Positions 33,073 to 41,570 of a DNA stretch of 64,000 bases are shown here, one piece after another. Source of the stretch: CAZUAQ01 sp964618455 (GTDB lineage Bacteria; Planctomycetota; Phycisphaerae; UBA1845; PWPN01); NCBI GenBank assembly GCA_964618455.1, contig CAZUAQ010000011.1, positions 65,251 through 129,250 on the forward strand, in the 5' to 3' direction. Each line of letters opens with the position of its first letter. Positions within the stretch are counted from its first letter, which is position 1. The position numbers and the translations under genes were made by a program. The notes under the pieces were generated by a model that was given only the letters and a program-made list of their open reading frames with translations, was not told the DNA's origin and did no database searches.

Positions 33073-35508
33073 ATGAGCGACGAACAGGACCGGGCACCAA
33101 CCTTATACGAGCAATTGACGGGACGGTGGCAGATCCCGTTGCTGATTGTGGCGTTCGCCAGTCTCGGTCTGGCCATCTATAGCCTGCGCCCGGTGAAAGC
33201 CCCGCCCACTTTCGATGAACTCTACGCTCAGGTCGTGGAACTCTACGAAGCGGATCTGCTTCCGGAAGCGAGTCGTCGGGCGGAGGAATTGCTCCTTGAT
33301 CCTGAGCGGACGCCGGAAGAGCGTCGACGCCTGAAGGGACTGCTTGCGCAAATCATCTATACCCACGAACTTGACAACAGTGTGCACGGTGTGACGAATG
33401 CGGAGAGCATTCTGAAGCGTTCGGCCGAATCGCTGGGTGAGGGGGAGTCTTTCGAGGCCGACGCGCACGTGATGCGCGCTCACGCATTCGAGTGGCTGCG
33501 CCGCCCGGAGGACGCGTTGCGTGAATACCGCCAGGCGGTCGAGAAAGGTGTGGTGGAGAGTTGGGCGGTACGCCGGCGCATAATCGAAATCCTGCGTGCC
33601 GTGGGTGGCGCGAATGCCGAGCAGTTGCATGCGCTCTACGACGAGTTTCTCGAGGGAGAGGGCGTCTCGGATTCCCTTCGTTACTGGGCGACGAAACAGA
33701 AGGTGGAACTGTACGGACTCGAGGGCAAGCCGGAACAGGCCGAAGCGCTTCTCGAGGCACAGGCGGAGTACTTCCGCCGATCTCAGCAGCGCGATGCATT
33801 CGAGTTCCTGCAGGCATTGAGCTGGTACCAGCTTGAGCGATGGGATGAGGCGGAGCGTCTGGTGCGCACGCTGCGGGATCGGCTCGTGCCTGGCGACGAG
33901 TTGTATCCCGGCGTGACCTGGTTGATGGCGCGACTGATGCAGGCACAGGAATCCCCTGAGTACGCCCTTGGCCTGTACGAGGAGGTTCTGGAGGAGACCA
34001 CGGGCGGTCCGTACCACACCGCCTCGATGCTGGGCAGAGCGGAGACGATGGCGGCGCTGCGGATGTTCGACGCCTCGGCCGAGGCCTACGAGAAGACCAT
34101 CCAGTTGGCCGGTGACGACCCCTACGGTTCGCTGGTGGACCTCGTACTCATACGCGAGTCGACGCTGGCGTGGTATCGCGCCTTGCTGGCGGAGGGGCTC
34201 GGCGAGCAGTCGCTGGCATTCCTGACCCTTTCGAATCGCCTCGTCCCGCCGGCCAATCACGAAATGCGTGCCCTTTATGCCAAGCGCTTGGCGGATCTGT
34301 ACTTCAGCCTTGGGCGGGCGGCCCTGGAAGAGAGCGTCGATGCACCCCGAGCTGCATCATCCAAGGCGGAAATCGCGGCTCGTGCTCGGGCGTATCTGGC
34401 CCAGGCAGGAGAGCATTACCTCGAACTCGCCAAGCTGACGTCGCTGGACGGCCAGCGTTCTTCTGAGGCAGTCTGGCAGGCGGCGGATGCCTTTGATGCG
34501 GCAGGCGAGCGGGCGCGGACGGCCAAGGTGCTCGAGGCTTTTGTCCGTGAACGGCCGGCCGATCCTCGAACGCCGCGCGCCCTGTTTCGACTCGGCCAGA
34601 CGTACCAGGCGGCCGGGGAGTACGAGCAGGCGATCGAGCGATACCTGCAGACCACGCGCGCTTTCGCCACCACTCCATCGGCAGCGGCATCACTGGTGCC
34701 GATGGCGGATTGCTACGCCCAGTTGGGGGAGGACTCGAAAGCGATCGAAACGCTGCTGCGCATCGTAGAGCGCAAGCCGGAAGACCCGATTGGAGAGATT
34801 GTGCCCATTGCCCGTGAGTATCGCGATGCGTTGTTCCGGCTGGGCGATTTGTATCGCAAGGTGGGCGAATACGAGAAGTCGATCGTCCGTTACGAGGAGG
34901 TCATCAAGCGGTACGAGAACGACCCTCGTACGAATCGTGCCTACTTCATGCTTGCCGAGGGATATCGATTGAGTGCCGCCGATATCCGTGAGGCGATCGG
35001 CAGAAAGGAAAACGTGGCTTATGTGGACGATCTTCGCGACAAGTATCGCCAGCGGCTGATGAAGGCACATCGTCTTTACTCAGAAGTGATTGATCGTTTT
35101 GAGAAGAGACCGGAGTCACAATGGACGCGGCTCGAGCGGTTGTACGTCAAGCTGAGCCACTTTGCGCGGGCCGACGCACTGTTCGATCTCTCGCAGACGG
35201 AATTCTCCTCGGACCGGTCGATGCTCTCGGAGGCGGTCGAAGCGTATGACCGCGCTGCGGGGGTCTACCAGAATGATCCGATGGCGATGTCCGCCTACGT
35301 TCAGATCATCAACGGCTACCTGCGCCTGGGCGACGTGGACAAGGCTCGCATGATGCTGGAACGCGCGCGGTGGGTGCTGGAGCGTATCGATGATGATGCC
35401 TTTGCCGCCTACGCGCCCCGGGAGGATCGCGCGTACTGGGAGTCCTACTGGGACTGGCTGGCGGAGACACCGATTTTCTCGCCGGAATTGCGGGCGGCGG
35501 CAAGCTGA
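33073..35508 (+). CDS. Large TPR-repeat membrane protein at the head of the flagellar locus
   Basis: An 811-aa protein. One transmembrane helix (about residues 22-40, PLLIVAFASLGLAIYSL) follows a short cytoplasmic N-terminus. The rest is helical, with many TPR-type repeats (AYFMLAEGYRLSA, ALFRLGQTYQAAGEYEQAIERYLQT, ALFRLGDLYRKVGEYEKSIVRYEEV). Orientation suggests a periplasmic repeat domain. GAGG lies 6 nt before the ATG at 33073, and longer starts are not supported. It lies 48 bp before the flgN-like gene and is probably in the same transcript. The function is unknown. A scaffold for cell-envelope or flagellar assembly is inferred from position. Confidence 0.75.
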   Translation: MSDEQDRAPTLYEQLTGRWQIPLLIVAFASLGLAIYSLRPVKAPPTFDELYAQVVELYEADLLPEASRRAEELLLDPERTPEERRRLKGLLAQIIYTHELDNSVHGVTNAESILKRSAESLGEGESFEADAHVMRAHAFEWLRRPEDALREYRQAVEKGVVESWAVRRRIIEILRAVGGANAEQLHALYDEFLEGEGVSDSLRYWATKQKVELYGLEGKPEQAEALLEAQAEYFRRSQQRDAFEFLQALSWYQLERWDEAERLVRTLRDRLVPGDELYPGVTWLMARLMQAQESPEYALGLYEEVLEETTGGPYHTASMLGRAETMAALRMFDASAEAYEKTIQLAGDDPYGSLVDLVLIRESTLAWYRALLAEGLGEQSLAFLTLSNRLVPPANHEMRALYAKRLADLYFSLGRAALEESVDAPRAASSKAEIAARARAYLAQAGEHYLELAKLTSLDGQRSSEAVWQAADAFDAAGERARTAKVLEAFVRERPADPRTPRALFRLGQTYQAAGEYEQAIERYLQTTRAFATTPSAAASLVPMADCYAQLGEDSKAIETLLRIVERKPEDPIGEIVPIAREYRDALFRLGDLYRKVGEYEKSIVRYEEVIKRYENDPRTNRAYFMLAEGYRLSAADIREAIGRKENVAYVDDLRDKYRQRLMKAHRLYSEVIDRFEKRPESQWTRLERLYVKLSHFARADALFDLSQTEFSSDRSMLSEAVEAYDRAAGVYQNDPMAMSAYVQIINGYLRLGDVDKARMMLERARWVLERIDDDAFAAYAPREDRAYWESYWDWLAETPIFSPELRAAAS

Positions 35509-35556
35509 TGCAGTGACGAGGTGAACACGAGCACCGGGAAGGACGACAGGTGTGAC

Positions 35557-36036
35557 ATGAGTGATCGAAACGAAACGCAATCCACCGCGAACGCGGAAAC
35601 ACAGCAGATCGTCAAGCTGTTAACGGCCCAGCGCGACCTGTATGGCTTGCTGGGGCGTCTGGCGGACCGGCAGCGCTCGCTGATTACCGGTAATGACTCA
35701 GAAAAACTGTTGAAGGTGCTGGCTGAACGCCAGAAGGTCATCACGGCGCTGGGGCAGGTCACGGAAGCGCTCAAGCCTTATCAGCAGCGTTGGCAGGAGA
35801 TCCGGGGGCGCATGTCAAGCGTGGATCTGTCGGTGGTGGACGAGCTGGTGGCGGAGTTGCAGAAGCGACTGGCGTCGATCATCGCCAAGGATGAGGCGGA
35901 CGTTCAGCTTCTGGCCGCGCGGAAGGAGACTGCGGCGGAGGACTTGAAAAGCATCAAGCGAAACCGGGAGGCGGGGGCGGCTTATGCCGCATCGGCGAGC
36001 GGGGCGGCGACGGGCACGGAATGGGCGGACTCATGA
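35557..36036 (+). CDS. flgN: FlgN-like flagellar export chaperone
   Basis: A 159-aa mainly helical protein. FlgN family features are a long N-terminal helix pair (IVKLLTAQRDLYGLLGRLADRQRSLITGND, then LLKVLAERQKVITALGQVTEAL) and a Ser/Ala-rich tail. In other bacteria FlgN chaperones the hook-filament junction proteins FlgK and FlgL. Those genes are not in this window. The ATG has AGGTG 5 nt upstream. The stop overlaps the kinase start as ATGA. Family assignment is by pattern and position and is moderately sure. Confidence 0.65.
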   Translation: MSDRNETQSTANAETQQIVKLLTAQRDLYGLLGRLADRQRSLITGNDSEKLLKVLAERQKVITALGQVTEALKPYQQRWQEIRGRMSSVDLSVVDELVAELQKRLASIIAKDEADVQLLAARKETAAEDLKSIKRNREAGAAYAASASGAATGTEWADS

Positions 36037-36932
36037 CCACGGTACGCACGGACATCACCGACCGCGAGCGCGAGCTGGGCGCGATTATCCACGCGTACAA
36101 CGAGGTGACGGATCGCCTCAAGCAGTCGCACGAGCTGCTGACCTCGGAGGTCGGCCGATTGCGTGAAGAGCTGGCCCGCAAGAATCGCGAGTTGCGAAGG
36201 CGCGAGCGCCTGGCGGCACTGGGCGAAATGGCGGCGGGGCTCGCGCACGAGATACGCAATCCGCTGGGCGGCATCCGGGTTTTCGCGTCGCTTCTGGAGC
36301 AGGATCTGGGCGATCGACCGGACGCGTGCCGACTGGTCCGGAAGATCGATCGCGGCGTGCTGCGATTGGAGAAAATCGTGACGGACATCCTGGAATTCGG
36401 TCGTCCGGCGCAGCCGAATCCCGGGCGCGTGGATGTGCTCCGCCTGATGCAGGAAACGGCTGAACTGGCGCGGTCGACGTCTGGAGAGGACGTGGATGTC
36501 GAGGTGCGAAGTGATGAAACGGAAATGCAATTCATGACCGACGGGGCGATGTTGCAACGCGCGCTGCTGAACCTGGTGCGCAACGCCATGGAGGCATCGG
36601 CGTCCTCATCACCACCGGGCTGTGTGATGCTGGAGGCGGGCCGGGCCGGAGAGCATGGATGGCAGGTGCGCGTGCTGGACGACGGGCCGGGTATTGCCCG
36701 CGAGGACATGGACCGCATCTTCAACCCGTTCTTCACGCGCAAGGACACGGGGACGGGACTGGGGCTGGCGATCGTTCACCAGATCGTGGTGTCGCTAGGC
36801 GGTCAGATCAAAGCCGGGAATCGGCGGGAAGGCGGGGCGGTCTTTACGATCGTGCTGCCTTCGGACTGGAACGCGAACGTGATCGACACTGATCCGGCAG
36901 GGCCGGTGATGTCCGAGATGCATGAGTCTTGA
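36033..36932 (+). CDS. NtrB/FlrB-type sensor histidine kinase (soluble)
   Basis: A 299-aa kinase without membrane segments. An N-terminal coiled coil (LLTSEVGRLREELARKNREL) leads into the phospho-acceptor helix with His72 in AAGLAHEIRNPLGGI. The ATPase domain follows, with the N box LLNLVRNAMEAS, DDGPGIA, FNPFFTRKDTGTGLGLAI and GGAVFTIVLP. This matches FlrB/FleS/AtoS-like kinases that control mid-class flagellar genes through an NtrC-type partner, which is the next gene. The ATG at 36033 forms an ATGA overlap with flgN. Confidence 0.88.
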   Translation: MTTVRTDITDRERELGAIIHAYNEVTDRLKQSHELLTSEVGRLREELARKNRELRRRERLAALGEMAAGLAHEIRNPLGGIRVFASLLEQDLGDRPDACRLVRKIDRGVLRLEKIVTDILEFGRPAQPNPGRVDVLRLMQETAELARSTSGEDVDVEVRSDETEMQFMTDGAMLQRALLNLVRNAMEASASSSPPGCVMLEAGRAGEHGWQVRVLDDGPGIAREDMDRIFNPFFTRKDTGTGLGLAIVHQIVVSLGGQIKAGNRREGGAVFTIVLPSDWNANVIDTDPAGPVMSEMHES

Positions 36933-36957
36933 TGAGAAGCAGGCAGGAGGTGGCCGT

Positions 36958-38337
36958 ATGGGCCGAGTGTGTGTGGTAGACGATGACGAGATGTTGCGCG
37001 AATCGGTGGCGGAAGCGCTTGGGCGCGATGATCACCACGTCACAACCTTCGCCGATCCCGTTGAGGCGTTGGAGGTGATCAAGGCCGATCGCTTCGATTG
37101 CATCGTGACGGACTTCAAGATGCCGGGCATGGATGGCGTGACGTTACTGCGTGAAGCCCGATCGGCGGGCTGCGAGGCCTCGGTGATCCTGATGACCGCC
37201 TTCGGCACGGTGAACTCGGCGGTTGAAGCGATGAAGCTTCGGGCATACGACTACATACAGAAACCCTTCAACGCCGATCACATCTGCCTGCTGGTGGACC
37301 GGGCGATTCAGCACGCGGCGCTGCGCTCCGAGAACGAGGCCTTGCGGCGCTCGGTGGCCGACGGCGAAATCCGCGAGATGGTCGGCGAATCATTGACGAT
37401 GTCACGTCTTCGCGAGATGTGCGAGCGTGTGGCTCAGAGCAACAACACGGTGCTGATCCAGGGGGAATCCGGTACAGGCAAGGAGATGATGGCGCGATCG
37501 ATTCACCGGGCCTCCCCGCGCGCGGATCGACCGATGCTCTGCCTGAATTGCGCGGCGCTGTCCGCCAACCTTCTCGAAAGCGAACTGTTCGGACACGAAC
37601 GCGGGGCATTCACGGGCGCGGATCGCATGCGGAAGGGGCGTTTCGAACTCGTGGACGGCGGGACATTGCTGCTGGATGAGATCAGCGAGATCCCGCTCTC
37701 GCTCCAGGCCAAGTTACTGCGTGTCCTTCAGGAGCAGCAGTTCGAGCGTGTCGGCAGCAGTGTGACGCGGCGGGTGGATGTCCGCGTGATCGCGACGACG
37801 AATCGGCGGCTGTCGGACTGGGTGCTGAAAAAGCGCTTCCGCGAGGATCTGTATTTTCGCTTGAACGTTCTCCCGGTGGAGGTACCGCCACTGCGCGAGC
37901 GCCGCGAAGACATCGCCCAGCTCACGGAGTACTTCCTGAAACGCGCGTCACGCCGCACGGGCCGACCCATGCTGCGCGTGGATCACCGGGCGATGGAACT
38001 GTTCAAGCACTATGACTGGCCGGGCAATGTCCGCGAGTTGGAGAACCTCTGCGAGCGGGCTTCGGTGCTGGTGGTGGATGGCCTGCTGACAGCCGAGATG
38101 GTCGAGCCTTGGCTCGGGGGAATCGAGCGTGAGGAAACCCTCAGCGGCAAGCTCCGGCAGGGACATCTGCTCGAGGACATGGAACGTCACCTCATCGAGA
38201 AGACTCTGACCGAGTGTGGGGGGCATCGGGCGAAGACTGCGGAGCGATTGGGGATCGGTGTACGTACGCTCGGATTGAAATTGAAGCAGTGGCGCGAGGA
38301 GAAGCAGGCGAAGGAGTCGCTGGCCATGAGCGCCTGA
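36958..38337 (+). CDS. NtrC/FlrC-type sigma-54-dependent response regulator
   Basis: A 459-aa regulator with a receiver (Asp52 in IVTDFKMPGMDG) and an AAA+ domain with Walker A GESGTGKE (168-175) and the sigma-54 contact loop GAFTGA (215-220). A Fis-type helix-turn-helix lies at the end (GGHRAKTAERLGIGVRTLGLKLKQW). AGGAGGTG lies 6 nt before the ATG at 36958. It is paired with the kinase upstream. The family (FlrC, FleR) drives hook and basal-body genes. I saw no clear -24/-12 element (TGGCAC-N5-TTGC) in the intergenic regions here, so its targets may lie elsewhere or use diverged sites. Confidence 0.92.
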   Translation: MGRVCVVDDDEMLRESVAEALGRDDHHVTTFADPVEALEVIKADRFDCIVTDFKMPGMDGVTLLREARSAGCEASVILMTAFGTVNSAVEAMKLRAYDYIQKPFNADHICLLVDRAIQHAALRSENEALRRSVADGEIREMVGESLTMSRLREMCERVAQSNNTVLIQGESGTGKEMMARSIHRASPRADRPMLCLNCAALSANLLESELFGHERGAFTGADRMRKGRFELVDGGTLLLDEISEIPLSLQAKLLRVLQEQQFERVGSSVTRRVDVRVIATTNRRLSDWVLKKRFREDLYFRLNVLPVEVPPLRERREDIAQLTEYFLKRASRRTGRPMLRVDHRAMELFKHYDWPGNVRELENLCERASVLVVDGLLTAEMVEPWLGGIEREETLSGKLRQGHLLEDMERHLIEKTLTECGGHRAKTAERLGIGVRTLGLKLKQWREEKQAKESLAMSA

Positions 38338-38360
38338 TCGGCAGGAATTGCGCGTGGGCG

Positions 38361-38387
38361 CAAATTCTGCGCCCGCGCTACCGATAA
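38361..38387 (+). promoter_or_regulatory. Sigma-28 (FliA)-type promoter upstream of flgB
   Basis: CAAA (38361-38364), a 15-bp spacer and ACCGATAA (38380-38387) match the FliA consensus TAAA-N15-GCCGATAA with two mismatches. The start would be near 38394, about 100 nt before flgB. The -35 overlaps a 7-bp hairpin (GGGCGCA/TGCGCCC, 38356-38374) downstream of the regulator gene. fliA itself lies at the far end of the same locus. Confidence 0.5.
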
Positions 38388-38496
38388 TAAAACGGTTTCT
38401 GGCGTGGAGGGCCGCCACGGCGGCGTGGTCTATGAATTGCTCCGGACGCGCAGCGGGAAGAAGTGCGCGTCCTGCGAAGATGAAAGGCGGCAAAGC

Positions 38497-38934
38497 ATGT
38501 TTCTGCAGAGCGTGGTGAGTACTCCGTCCATCCAGATGATGGACAAGATGCTGGCGTTTACGGAAGCGCGGCACCAGGTGTTGGCGGAGAACATTGCCAA
38601 TGTCGATACGCCGGGCTACGCAACGCGGCATCTGGATCCGGCGGCGTTCCAGAACGCGCTGCGGGAGGCCCTGGATGAAAGCAAGGCCAGCCCGGAAAAG
38701 GGATTCGCTCTACCGTCTTCGCGGCAGTTCAGCGTGGATGAACAGGGCCGGCTGGAGGTGGATCCCACGGTGGAGCCGGCCGGGAACCTCCTCTTCCACG
38801 ACCGGACGAATATCCGGATCGAAGAGCAGATGGCGGATCTGGCGGAAAATGCCATGATGCATCAGCTCACATCGGAAATGCTGCGGAGTCGTTATGAAGG
38901 GTTGACCAAGGCCATTCGCGGGCGGGTCGCGTAA
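38497..38934 (+). CDS. flgB: Flagellar basal-body rod protein FlgB
   Basis: A 145-aa proximal rod protein. The N-terminal rod signature ARHQVLAENIANVDTPGYATR is present and the C-terminal helix (MMHQLTSEMLRSRYEGLTKAI) matches FlgB. It assembles in the periplasm on the MS ring with FlgC and FliE. The ATG at 38497 begins MFLQSVV; the longer frame is not credible. It is the first gene of the basal-body block flgB-flgC-fliE-fliF. Confidence 0.93.
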   Translation: MFLQSVVSTPSIQMMDKMLAFTEARHQVLAENIANVDTPGYATRHLDPAAFQNALREALDESKASPEKGFALPSSRQFSVDEQGRLEVDPTVEPAGNLLFHDRTNIRIEEQMADLAENAMMHQLTSEMLRSRYEGLTKAIRGRVA

Positions 38935-39005
38935 GCGCGAAATGGTGGAGACGAACGGTGAAGCGCGTCAGTCAACGGGATCCTGAACGGTGAAGGACGG
39001 AAGTC

Positions 39006-39416
39006 ATGTTCGGTGCACTGGATGTAAGCGTTTCGGCATTGACGGCCCAGCGAATCCGATTGGACACGATCCAGGGGAACATCGCCAACGCGGAAGCGTT
39101 GCAGCGGGCCGACGGCCGGCCCGGACCGTACAAACGCCGGTTTCCGGTCTTCGCGCCGGGTGACGGCCAGGGCGGGGCGGGCGTGCATGTCACGCAGATT
39201 CGCGAGGACGACACGCCGGGCAAGCTTCGTTACGAACCGTGGCACCCGCTGGCGATCAAGAGCGGTGCGAGGCAGGGTTACGTGGAGTATCCCAACGTGG
39301 ATCTCGCGACGGAGATGGTCAACGGCATGCTGGCGTCGCGGGCGTACGAGGCGAATGTGGCGACGATCGATGTGACCAAGGACATGATCTCATCGACGAT
39401 GCGACTGCTGGCGTAA
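39006..39416 (+). CDS. flgC: Flagellar basal-body rod protein FlgC
   Basis: A 136-aa rod protein with the N-terminal signature LTAQRIRLDTIQGNIANAEAL. The typical C-terminal end is VEYPNVDLATEMVNGMLASRAYEANVATI and KDMISSTMRLLA. NIANAEAL replaces the more usual NIAN(V/A)xT. It lies 71 bp after flgB and forms the proximal rod with it. Confidence 0.94.
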   Translation: MFGALDVSVSALTAQRIRLDTIQGNIANAEALQRADGRPGPYKRRFPVFAPGDGQGGAGVHVTQIREDDTPGKLRYEPWHPLAIKSGARQGYVEYPNVDLATEMVNGMLASRAYEANVATIDVTKDMISSTMRLLA

Positions 39417-39495
39417 GTGAACGGGACACGGGTGAGATGAAAGTTGAATCGCGTGGAGTGGCGGAGCCCGAGCTCGCGACAGGAGAATGTCGAAC

Positions 39496-39813
39496 ATGAG
39501 TGATCCGCTGAACATACAGGGCGTCGGTGGGGGGCAGGGTGTCGGGCCGATCGGTCCGAGCCAGGGCGTGTCATCGCCCAAGCCGGTGGATGGGCCGAAC
39601 TTCAAGGATACGCTGCTGTCGAGCCTCGAGCAGGTGAACAAGCTGCAGAAGGAAGCGTCGGACGGCGTGGAGAAGCTGGTCACCGGCGAGACGGAGAACG
39701 TGGCGGAGGTCTTCAGTGCGGTACGCAAGGCGGGCGTCGCCTTCGATCTCCTGATGGAGATGCGCAACAAGATGGTTGACGCCTACAACGAGATTCAACA
39801 GATGCGCGTGTAA
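39496..39813 (+). CDS. fliE: Flagellar hook-basal body protein FliE
   Basis: A 105-aa protein joining the MS ring to the rod. After a Gly/Pro-rich N-terminus it has the FliE core: FKDTLLSSLEQVNKLQKEASDGVEKLVTGE, then AVRKAGVAFDLLMEMRNKMVDAYNEIQQMRV. The ATG at 39496 has AGGAG 10 nt upstream. The ATG at 39487 is too close to that site. It follows flgC by 79 bp. Confidence 0.92.
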   Translation: MSDPLNIQGVGGGQGVGPIGPSQGVSSPKPVDGPNFKDTLLSSLEQVNKLQKEASDGVEKLVTGETENVAEVFSAVRKAGVAFDLLMEMRNKMVDAYNEIQQMRV

Positions 39814-39896
39814 GGCTGCCCGTGTACGGGACCTGCGTTGTGCCGGAGCATGGAAGCTCCGCCGGATGATTCGCGCGTGAATGGAGCGATAAGGAA

Positions 39897-41567
39897 ATGG
39901 AATTCCTCAGAAAGCTCATGCTACAGACGCAGGAGCAGTTGAAAGGGCTGACGCTGTCGCAGCGTCTGGCGATCGGCTCCTGCGCGGCGTTGATCATGGT
40001 CGCGTTGCTCTGGCTGGCGAACTGGGCGGGGTCGCCGGAGATGGGCCCGCTGATGTCACCCCCGATGAGCAGTGAGCAGATGTCGAGTATTCCTCCCGCG
40101 CTCGATGGCATGAACGTCGCCTACAAAGTCACCGGGGACACGATTCTCGTCCCCGTTTCCGAGCGTTACCGCCTTCTTGCCAACCTCGAGCAGCAGAAAC
40201 TGCTGACCGGCGACATCAGTCTCGGCTTCAACAACCTCATGGAAAGCAGCAACCCGTTCCTGAGCCAGGACGAGCTGAACTTTCGTCGCAGCGTCGCGCG
40301 GGCGAATGAACTCTCGGCGGTGCTTCGCAATTTCGACGGCATCTCGGACGCCAAGGTTTTCATCGACGAGAAGACACGGCGGATGGTCGGCGCGCCCTCC
40401 GTCACCCCGACCGCCAGCGTCTGGGTCAAGCCTTCCTTTTCCGGTGAGATGAGCAAGGAACTGGTGCACGCCCTGGCGAGTTTCGTGAGCCGCTCGGTAG
40501 CGGGGCTGGATATTACACGCGTGGCTGTCACGGATTCCATCACCGGACGTTCGTATTCGGTCGAGAGCGCGGAGGATCGCTTCGCGTTCGACGACCTCGA
40601 AAACCGTCAGAAAAACGAAGAGTACTACGCCAGTAAGATACGGCGCCTTCTCCATGACATTCCAGGCGTCAAGGTGGCTGTCCAGGCCCAACTTTCCGCC
40701 GAATCGATCCGCCAACGCGAGAGCAAATTCGAGAAGCCTGTGATTCTCTCCGAGAGTTCGGAATCGTCGAAGACGGCAAGCGCGCCGCCGGCCAACGGTC
40801 CCGGCGTGAATCCGAATGTCTCGGTCTCGCTTGCAGAGTCGGGGGGCGGTTCGCAATCAGAGACCAAGAGCACCAAGACGGAGTTCGCCGGCCAGCCGAG
40901 TTCGTCGGACACGTACAAGGAAAAGCCGCGTCACGTTCTGGAAGGCCTTTCGGCGGCGATCATTGTGCCGCGCAGTTACCTGGCGGGGATCTTCGCGAAG
41001 GCCAACGAGGGTGCCGAGCCGACCGATGCGGAACTCGAGCAGGCCATGCGCAACACGGAACTGGCCAAGATCGAACAACTCGTGCAGCGCGCGCTGGACA
41101 TCAATCCGGAACAGGTTCGCGTGGACTGGTTTCATGACAACGCGGGATTCGGGTTCGGCGAGGGCGGCGCCCATGGCGTGATGGCGGCGGCGAGCGGTGG
41201 CGGCGACATGATGGGTTACGTGAAGTCGTACGGTGGTCGTGCGGGCCTCGCCCTGCTGGCGGTGATGAGCATGGCAATGATGCTCATGATGGTACGCAAG
41301 GTAGGCGAAGGACCGGTGCTTCCGGGAGAAGAACCGCCTTCCAAGCGTCGGAAGAAAAATATGGACGATGAAGTCGAAACGCTGCCCGTGGATGGTCAGC
41401 CCGTCGGTGAGGCATCATTGACGGAGCAGACGCTTGAAGGGCTGGAGGTCGATCCCGCCGTCCTGAAAGTGCAGCACATGATCGAGCAGATCGGCGACAT
41501 GATTCAGGAAGACACGGAAGGGTCGGTTTCGATTCTGGAGCGCTGGGTACAGCAGGATCAGACGTAA
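39897..41567 (+). CDS. fliF: Flagellar MS-ring protein FliF
   Basis: A 556-aa inner-membrane ring protein. It has a first transmembrane helix near residues 25-45 (CAALIMVALLWLANWA) and a ring-building motif region (VPVSERYRLLANLEQQKLL). YscJ-like strands (LRNFDGISDAKVFIDEK) and a long Ser/Gly-rich loop (about residues 275-345) follow. The second transmembrane helix is near 448-468 (ALLAVMSMAMMLMM). The cytoplasmic tail ends with VLKVQHMIEQIGDMIQEDTEGSVSILERW, the FliG-binding segment. It is 556 aa against about 550 usually. It precedes fliG by 3 bp. Confidence 0.95.
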   Translation: MEFLRKLMLQTQEQLKGLTLSQRLAIGSCAALIMVALLWLANWAGSPEMGPLMSPPMSSEQMSSIPPALDGMNVAYKVTGDTILVPVSERYRLLANLEQQKLLTGDISLGFNNLMESSNPFLSQDELNFRRSVARANELSAVLRNFDGISDAKVFIDEKTRRMVGAPSVTPTASVWVKPSFSGEMSKELVHALASFVSRSVAGLDITRVAVTDSITGRSYSVESAEDRFAFDDLENRQKNEEYYASKIRRLLHDIPGVKVAVQAQLSAESIRQRESKFEKPVILSESSESSKTASAPPANGPGVNPNVSVSLAESGGGSQSETKSTKTEFAGQPSSSDTYKEKPRHVLEGLSAAIIVPRSYLAGIFAKANEGAEPTDAELEQAMRNTELAKIEQLVQRALDINPEQVRVDWFHDNAGFGFGEGGAHGVMAAASGGGDMMGYVKSYGGRAGLALLAVMSMAMMLMMVRKVGEGPVLPGEEPPSKRRKKNMDDEVETLPVDGQPVGEASLTEQTLEGLEVDPAVLKVQHMIEQIGDMIQEDTEGSVSILERWVQQDQT

Positions 41568-41570
41568 TCC

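Noticed and set aside
36958..38337. Upstream start at 36922 for the NtrC-type gene
   Set aside because: The ATG at 36958 has AGGAGGTG at ideal spacing and directly begins the receiver domain; the extra residues are not family-like.
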